In this document: positions 36,301 through 45,300 of the stretch, piece after piece | How positions within the stretch are numbered: the first letter of the stretch is position 1 | Layout of the letters: each line of letters opens with the position of its first letter | Translations under genes and position numbers: made by a program | Origin: Mytilus galloprovincialis | Taxonomy: Eukaryota > Mollusca > Bivalvia > Mytilida > Mytilidae | Assembly (NCBI RefSeq): GCF_965363235.1 | Contig: NC_134847.1 | Span: 54,902,439 to 54,966,438, forward strand | Reading direction: 5' to 3' | Length of the DNA: 64,000 nt | The notes under the pieces: generated by a model | Seen by the model: the letters and a program-made list of their open reading frames with translations, nothing else | Told to the model about the DNA's origin: nothing | Databases searched by the model: none

Positions 36301-39300
36301 GTTTTTGAGCTTCAAAAAAGATTGTTAATTCTCATAATATGAAGATTGAAGGGAAAAAAGTGCAAAGAATCTAACACAAGTATGGATATAGACATGTAAT
36401 CAGCAGAACAACATTTAGGCTGCTTGCATGTTTTGGCTGATGGTTCAAAGGTGAAGGTGTTGAAAACATTTGACTAAAATTATTCAACTTTCGATTTTGC
36501 TTTCAATTTTGCCAATTTAGTTCAATGGTGAAACCTGTGACATTGTTTGACTTTATTGCACCTAGGATACCGCATCAGCATCATCATAATGGAAACACAG
36601 ACCCCCGACATACTCGAGGGAGAGGAAGAGGGACATATCAAAACTGGGGAGACAAGCAAAATCATCCGTAAGTTTATCAATATATCTATAGATTTTAGAT
36701 TTTATTTTATTTAAAGTGCAACCTGATATATATCTATTGGTAAAATTTTACTTTTGACATGTTTTCTAGTATTCAGTTCTACGCCATAATTGTGTATTTA
36801 CAACTTGTGTATCACTAACATAACTAAAAAGAAATGAGAAAAACTTACATGCAACCGTTATGAAAGGAAGTTAACTGAATTAAATTGATATGTTTTAATC
36901 AATTTAAATATCTTGGTTTTTTTAAGATCACATCCTTTAATCCATATTATTGCTTTTTATCAAACTTTTGAACAAAACTTGCATATAATCATTACAGGAT
37001 TTGAAACTGTTTAATTTTTTGAGAGGTTTGAAGAATCTATGGTTTTTAATATTCAAAAATGGACTCATTGAGTATGTGCTAAGTTTCATTTATTAGAGAT
37101 TTTTTTCATTTTCTTACTATATTGAAGAAGCATAAATAAATAAGAAAAAAAATAATTCTCAAGAAACACGATTTTTGTCATTCAAATAGAATCAATGGTT
37201 GTCCACCGTTGTTACATGCTCCAAATTTATCACTGTAAATTTAGGTTTTTATTAATGCGAATAAGGCGTCTGAATAATATCCCAATAAAAACTCGCATTC
37301 CTATAACTGGAAAATAGACCTGTTTGCAGATTTTTTTTTAAATTGCAATAATAAAACTTACATTTTTGTGCATTCTTGAAAAATCCCAATAATAAATGCA
37401 TGCAATAATTTCTGAATTAACAGTATAGTAACAGAAATCATACTGAAAATATTAAAGTTCAGCCGTGAAAAAATTAAAAACTAATTTTGTAACTTTTTTT
37501 TGACTTTTGTATCCAGAAATTATAGAGAACAAGAACATAGAGAGAATTACAGAGATAGAGAGAATTATAGAGATAGAGACTATAGACAGAACAGACCATA
37601 TAACAACAGACGATACTACGAGTACAATGCTGATATTGAACATCGTAGATTGGACGATTATGCAGGCCTGATGACGCAGAAAGAAAAAGACTGGATTATT
37701 AAGATACAGCTGTTACAGTTACAGACAGATAATCCTTATATAGATGATTATTATTACACAGTTAGTAACTTATTAAGAATGAAGGTGTTTTGCATTTAGC
37801 ATCAATATATGTATTTAGGTCAAGTCTATTCCCAGTTCCATGCTCAATTTTATTATTCATGCAGGAAGTTTAAATGTCAATTTTTAATCAATTTGAGATT
37901 AATTAATTTAGGGCTACCGTAATATCAACCAAAAGTCATCTTTAGACTTTACAACTTACATATGGCATGCAATATTTGTTTTGGAATGAAAAATTATAAA
38001 TTGTTTTTGATAATATATATTAGGCAGAATACAGTATTCAGTAAATTTGACAAATTGAAGGTAATTTGTAAGGTTCAATCTCTCAAGCTGAAAAAGAAAG
38101 TTCAAATATTTTATGTCTCAGTGTAAGATAATGTGATTTAATAAGCAAGATTGTAATGGCAAACTGTTTTGATTATAGACATTTGCTATAAAGAAGAAGG
38201 CACTGGAAAGACAGAAACAGATAGAGAATGGGGAAATAGATGGTAAAAATCTAGCAGAACTAGTAATACCTGCCATGGCTAAGCTAGAGACGAGGGCCTA
38301 TAAACCTGGTAAATACATGTACAGATGATTAGAAAGTTCTTATCAGTCAATCATTTATTTACTCTTAGACATACTGCTGTGTATAATGTGCCCATATGCT
38401 ATCAGCTTATAATTTAATTGAGAATTTTCCATGAAAAATGTCTGATTCCATATATTTTTTTTTTTAAATTTAAGATTGTATATATATGTACATGATGTAT
38501 TTAATAGGGTTACATTATTATGACAACAGCCCAATGACACAAATAACTGAAACCTATGCGGATCCCGTCTTTTGACGGGTTTGAAGTCGTCCTTCTCAGT
38601 GCGGAACCCGTCTTTTGACGGGTTACACTGGCTATTTTCTGACCTTTCAAAAAACCTTCAAATCCTCGCATAATCACAAAACTCCGAGTTTAAATTTGAA
38701 TGGGCCATCAGATCTATATCCATTATTACGCTGTGTTGAAGATTAATTAATCTTGCATGCGGAGGTTTTATATACTCAAATTGTTACTCAAATGATCATT
38801 TTTTTAAAGAACATAACTTACTTTGTGTATTCTGAGTAATTCAAGTGTTTCATTTCTTGATTTAGGGTTTGCAATATAAAATCTTTTAAATTCAAAGAAA
38901 ATGGGGGGGTGACTAGAAGAATTAAAAAAAAAAACAATTTTGCATTAGAATATTAATTCTGTATTAAAGAAGTGTTTAATTGAAGTTATACATACCTTAT
39001 TTTATTTGTTGTATTTCACATTTTCAAGTAACTTATTGTTGTTCAATTACTGATGATCAAGATATTTATATAATAATATTCTATTTTCTAGCTCAGTTTG
39101 AAGGGTCTCTAGGTAGGTTGACCACATCCAGTGTGCACAATCCTCGACAAATTATTGATTTGCATGCACATGATATTCATGATGAGGGTCAAGGTCAGAG
39201 TGCAAATAAAGATTTAAGAAAGGCTAGACAGTTACTGATGGAAATTGAGAAGGTAAAGTTTTATATGCCTTTGTTATCAATCCAAAAAATATGAATACTG

Positions 39301-42300
39301 TTGATTCGTTTATTTTCGTAGGCACAAATTTTTGTGGATTAAGGATGTTCTTAGGTGAGGTTTTGGAATTCATGTAAAATTTTCGGACTCCCTGATGTTT
39401 TTCCATACAAAACAAGATAAAATATTTTGCCCCATAACACCTATTTATTTTTTCATATAAGACTAAATAGCTCATGAAAGGCCATTTACCAAAATTTAAG
39501 AAGATTCTTATTTTTCTTTCTTTTGTTTTGGGACCCAAATAATACCAATGCAAACATAAGGTAAAAGTCTGATTCAACCTTTTCCCACCATATTTTTAAT
39601 CTCAAATATTTCGAAAAGGAGGTCCATGACCTATCAATATTTTTAGCTTATTTTTATTCTTAAAAAATGCTCTACCAGCTTAAAGTATCAATTTTAAATT
39701 CTTGATTTATTAATTTTCACCTAACCTCACCTAAGTACATCCTTAAGGAAAACTGTCATGTTTGTTGATGTCTAATATCATGGTTTTTACGAAGTCTGCA
39801 TAAAAGCCTACAGGATACTTGTCATTCGTTGCTCATTTAATTTGGTGTTTCTCCTATTCCCACGAAATTCATGGAAATTGTTATCCAACAAATAATAATG
39901 AATTCACAGTATTAGTAAATGAGAGTGCTGTAAACGTAATATTAAGTTTCTTTATGTATTGACCTGTAACATTGTCTTGTTTCTAGGAAAATAATTAATA
40001 CAATTTTAGTCTGTTTCTAAGGATATAAACTATTTCTAGAGAAAAGCATTTTTGGTTTTTTAGGGACATTTTTTTAACCAGTTAATATTTTATTTTCTAG
40101 ATGTATATATAACCTGTATTCATATAACCATATAATTGTCACATAATATGTTTTTATATCCCCGCTTTGAAAAAAAGGGGGGTATACTGTTTTACCTCTG
40201 TCTGTCCTTCCGTCAGTCCATCAGTCCCTCAGTCTGTCAGTCAGTCCGTCCTTCCCATGAATATTTTCATCACATTTTTCTCAGGAACTACACTACCAGG
40301 ATTTCTGAAATTTGGTTTCAGGCTTGATATAAGTAAGCTATACCATGTGATGCGTTTTCAGATTCATCACTCAACAACTTCCTGTTTACCGAACACTTGT
40401 TTGATTTTACACATGATAGCCAAGTTGAAAATTTTTCGTCACATTTTTCTCAGGAACTACAATACAAGGATTTCTGAAATTTGGTTTAACGGTTAATATA
40501 AGTCAGCTATACCGTGTGATGCTTTTTCAGATTCATCACTCGACAACTTCCTGTTTACCGAACACTTGCATATTTTTACACAATTAATATTATCCACTTG
40601 CGGCGGGGTTATCATCAACAGTTTCACTTGTTAGAATTTTTTTTATTCCAGTCATCTTTTTCCTGGAATATAATCTCTAACCTGGTCTTTATACTACAAT
40701 ATAATCTCTAACTGTTTGTTTTAGGGGTATAACTTATTGCTGGAGGTTGATGATATCGAGAAGAAAATATTAGCTCTACCAGATGAAGCTAGGTAACATA
40801 TCATATGCATACATATCCGAGAAATATAGAGCTTTCATTATTATGAAACAAAACTTAAAAAAATTTCATTATTGCGATTCAATTAGTGAGTTTCTACATA
40901 AATTACTACAAGGTTTGGACTAGTTGTTTATTGGACATTTGGTCTAGGAATACAGTTATCGTCCTTTGATTTTCATTGTCTACAAATAGAGTCCTTAGTG
41001 TGGACTGTGTTTAACTGTTTTTCATACACCTTCCAAATTTATTTCTATATATTTCATGCATAGAATAATAAGTAGGGGGATGAAATTACATTGAAAAAAA
41101 TTTAAGGCATGGATATGAGTTCTATATAATTTCAAGGGTCAATCAAGGTCAAATGAAAGAATTGTTGGAAACAACCTTTTCTGTACTATTATTTAATTGC
41201 AAAAAAGATTCTGTTATATTGAAATTGTGATTAAATGACAGATTAGAGTTGTTTCCCTTGGGGGAAAAATGAATATTCTCAAATATGTCTTATTATTAGA
41301 TAAATATATAATAATATTTTGAAGCAAGTTTTCATGATAACTTAAACCAGTTACTGATATTTATAGTATAATTTTCTCTCTTCATCAGATATCTACTGCT
41401 ATTAATCTGGATGTGTCCGCTATTTTATGTTTATTCATCATATTAAATACACATTTTACACTTGTATTCAAAGGAGTATGTTCGGTAAGGTCCTAAAATG
41501 GCCCCCTTTTTTAGCGTAAATTTCAAATTCAGATTTATTGACCAATATCATAATAAATTATAGCTAATACAGTGACTAGATAGGAAATAAGCCATTTTGT
41601 TGAAAGTTTTACGTTTCTGCGTTTCATTATGACGTCACAAGTTGTACTCATATCGATTTTTCTCGAAAAATCAATGAAAATAGGTAAATTTCCATAGATT
41701 ACTGGACAGGAAACATAGAGCGCATACGTCGACAACAAAGATCTTTTAAAATAATGTGTGTGAAGACATTTCACATGTCTTTTTGAATATTAAGCTTGTC
41801 GACGCCTGCGCTCTATGTTTCCTGGACCTTAATTTGGTTGAAATCCAGCTGATTTTGTCAAATTTCACCAAATTCCTTATCTTGACCTTTTAAGAATGTA
41901 AAAATCAACGTGTTAGAATTAAACTTTGACAAAACTAGTTCAGTTAAACCTTCTCACATGTCTTTAAGACTTAAAACATTTATTGTCTTGTAACTATGAA
42001 CTTTATAATTGGGGCCAAATATGGCCCTTACCGAACTTACTCCTTTGTCTGCCATTACGTTAAATCACACAGGTTCCCGTAAACTTTGACATAACAATTC
42101 AAAAAAATTGACGTCATAATTAAATAGAGATTGTTGTTTGACGTCAAAAGGTTATTCGGAGGTGATCTAAGGTCATTCGGAGGCGCAATTCAGCTAAATA
42201 CTAAAAGTGTAAATATGTTTATTGTTTCCAGTACAGTCATTTCAACGAGCAGAATCACACAGATAAAGGATACTGGAATAAGATAGACATGATAGATGTA

Positions 42301-45300
42301 GCAAAATCATATCTTGTTCATACATTCAGTTGTTTTAAACATTTATTAGTGATTCTTAATGATACCACATTTAAGTATCCAAAGTTTGGATCAGTCTGTT
42401 CATGCCTAAATAATAAATAGATGTAAGAAGATGTAGTATGAGTACCAATGATACAACTCTCCATCAAAGTCACAATTTGTAAAAGTAAACCATTATAGAT
42501 CAAAGTAGGTTCTTCAACACTGAGTCTTTACTCACACCAAACAGCAATGACTAGTGTAAAACCTTTCAATAAGTTCTTAAATATATGCTCAGGGTTGGCA
42601 AAGTATTACCCGCCCGGGTTTTACTGGGCGGGAAAACCCGGGTTTTCCCGGGCTGGGCAATACTACCTGAAACGGGGAATACTGGGTAATACTGGGCAAT
42701 ATGATTTTTTAAGCTTATTTCAACACAAAATAGTAAAGACTTGTTGTAGTTTCATAGTATTGTAGCTAAATATATACATTTTATACAGATAACCATTGAG
42801 AGTCATCAAAAATTCAATTTCATTCTCTTCTCCACATAAATTTTATGTAGGCAAAATACAATATTTGCACAATTTAGGATTCCTCACTAATTTCCTAGCA
42901 TTGTTTCAATAATCTTAACACTTTATTGCAGTGTTTAAGTGAATTGTAAAGTAAATTGCTATACATGTATACACAACCATGATTGCTAAATAAACACCCT
43001 ACAGGGTCTTGTCATTAACTCTTATAAGAATGAAAAGACTGATTATTGTTATATAATCATATCTGTGTTCTAATCTGAATAATTACTTATTAATTAGTTT
43101 TGTACATTTGTACATATATAAATTATTTCAAAGTAATTTTTCTTAAATTCTTTATACTAGTTTAATATATATTTGAAAACATATTTTTTTATCAGAGTTG
43201 TTAGAATAATTCTTTCTCAGATGTATACTCTTGTACTTTTGTACATGTATGTATCATAAGACTCTCAAAAAAGTAAACTTATTTATAAATAAAAATAGGT
43301 TTACATATATCTTAAATGTATTGCATTTGTGTTTGATTACTGAATCCTCTTTGAAATTCAGGCCAGAAACGTATATTACCCAGTATTGCCCAGTATTACC
43401 CAGTAAAACCCAGTAAAACCCGGGTTTTCCCAGTATTTCCCACTGGGCTGGGCAATACTCATAAAACCCGGGTTTTTGCCAACCCTGTATATGCTAGAAC
43501 CAATAATCATTTGAAATTAAGTAACTATGTAAAATGATTAGAATTTGCATATCTTAGTACATCTAGATGAAAGTTTATTGTAATCTTCTTTTTCTTTTTT
43601 TTAAAGAACTCCCTTATTTGAACAAAGACATGATATGCTTTACTCACTGTATAAATATGTGATAAGTGATGACTTCCTACATCTTGTGATGGTCAGAAAA
43701 GGCAGGAAACTGGTAGCTAGATGTATACCTAACCTGGAAAAGGTAAGTCTAATAGATAACATCAGTTAGAGCTCTGATCAGAAAGGGCAGGAAACTGGTA
43801 GCTAGATGTATACCTAACCTGGAAAGGTAAGTCTAATAGATAACATCAGTTAGAGCTTTTATAGAAATCCATGGTGAATAAAACTTTAATGGGTAGATAA
43901 AATTATGTCTTTACAATATGTAACAATTTTATCTTGTTTCAAGTATTGGCTGGACACAATTTTTTTTTATTATTCATTGTCATATCAAATTGATGACATT
44001 TTTACTTGGTTTTAAACGATATAAATGAGAAAATAGAAATGGGCTAAACAATTTTAAAAGATATAAATGAGAATATAGAAACGGGCCAAAGATTTTTAAA
44101 AGATATAGATGAGAATATAAAAACGGCCAAAGAAATTTAAAAGATATAAATGAGACTATAGAAACAGGCCAAAGAAACAATAACCAATGAAATTATATTT
44201 CAGAAAAATGCAGAAGATGTGGTTATGTTAGTATTAAAGAGATTACAAGTGCTGCTGAAGAAAGACCCTCAGGATGAGGTAAACACTACCCATAATTCAT
44301 TGTGTTCAAAGTCATTATCCATTGAATGTATATTTGGTTCCTATGGCAGTTGTTTTAATGCATTTGAAAGATAAACACGAAAAGATAATTTCATATTAGA
44401 ATATCAGAGGGAGACAACTGCACAGTGATTTTTGTATCACAGATTTTTCTTCATTTAAGGAATGACTGTAATATTTTTTCTGTCTGTGAAGAAATAACAT
44501 CAAAATGTAGTGCACACTGAATAACGCGCATAGCGTGTTATTTGTAAAATGTTGGACAAAAATAATGTCTATAAGCTGATAAACATAACAATGTCAACCA
44601 ATCAGAAGAAGCTTTACATTCAAAATTAAATTATATAGATTTAACTGTAAAAAAAACTTACGGTAAATTAGAAAAACAACTGCAACAGTGATAAAATTGA
44701 GAATGGAAATGGGGAATCTGTCAAAGAGACAACAACTCAACCAAAGAGCAGATAACACTTTCATAGAACTTCTGATGTTAACAATTGCTAGTCTATAAAT
44801 TAATCGAAACAAATTCATATGTTCAAAGACTTAAGGGCATACGATACAGTTTTGAACCTGTATTTACAAGTTGATGAAAATTTGCATATAGGCTATTTTT
44901 TACCTGATTAAATCAAATATGTAATAAAAAATATACCTTCATGTGCTACTTTTGGAGTAAAATGAGGTCGAAATTTGGTATATTTGCTCAAAATTCAGAT
45001 TTGTGTCCGTATTTTCTTTTTCGAAAGAAAGACATAACTTTTTTGTTGTAAAAGATAAACACAAATGGTTTTTTGTTAAATAATCTGTAATTTCTGTATT
45101 TTATAAGTACCATTTAAAATTATGCAATTTTTATTCAGAAATAACTCAAATTTATCAAATGTTCATGAATAGAGGAACAAACGTCATTTTTTGCTGCATG
45201 TTTATCAAAATTAAAAAAATTCCTCTATTTACAGTTTTATAAAATTTGGGTCACATAATCTCCTTGCAAAATGAAACAAATTGCCGTTTTAAAAAATAGG

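Noticed and set aside
39047-39060. Second CTGATGA (hammerhead-like core) in PATL1 intron 13
   Set aside because: No stem II and no GAAA partner follow; the same is true of CTGATGA at 14402 and 37668.
39224-39577. 117-codon minus-strand frame
   Set aside because: Lies mostly in the TTAA MITE at 39343-39742; non-coding element.
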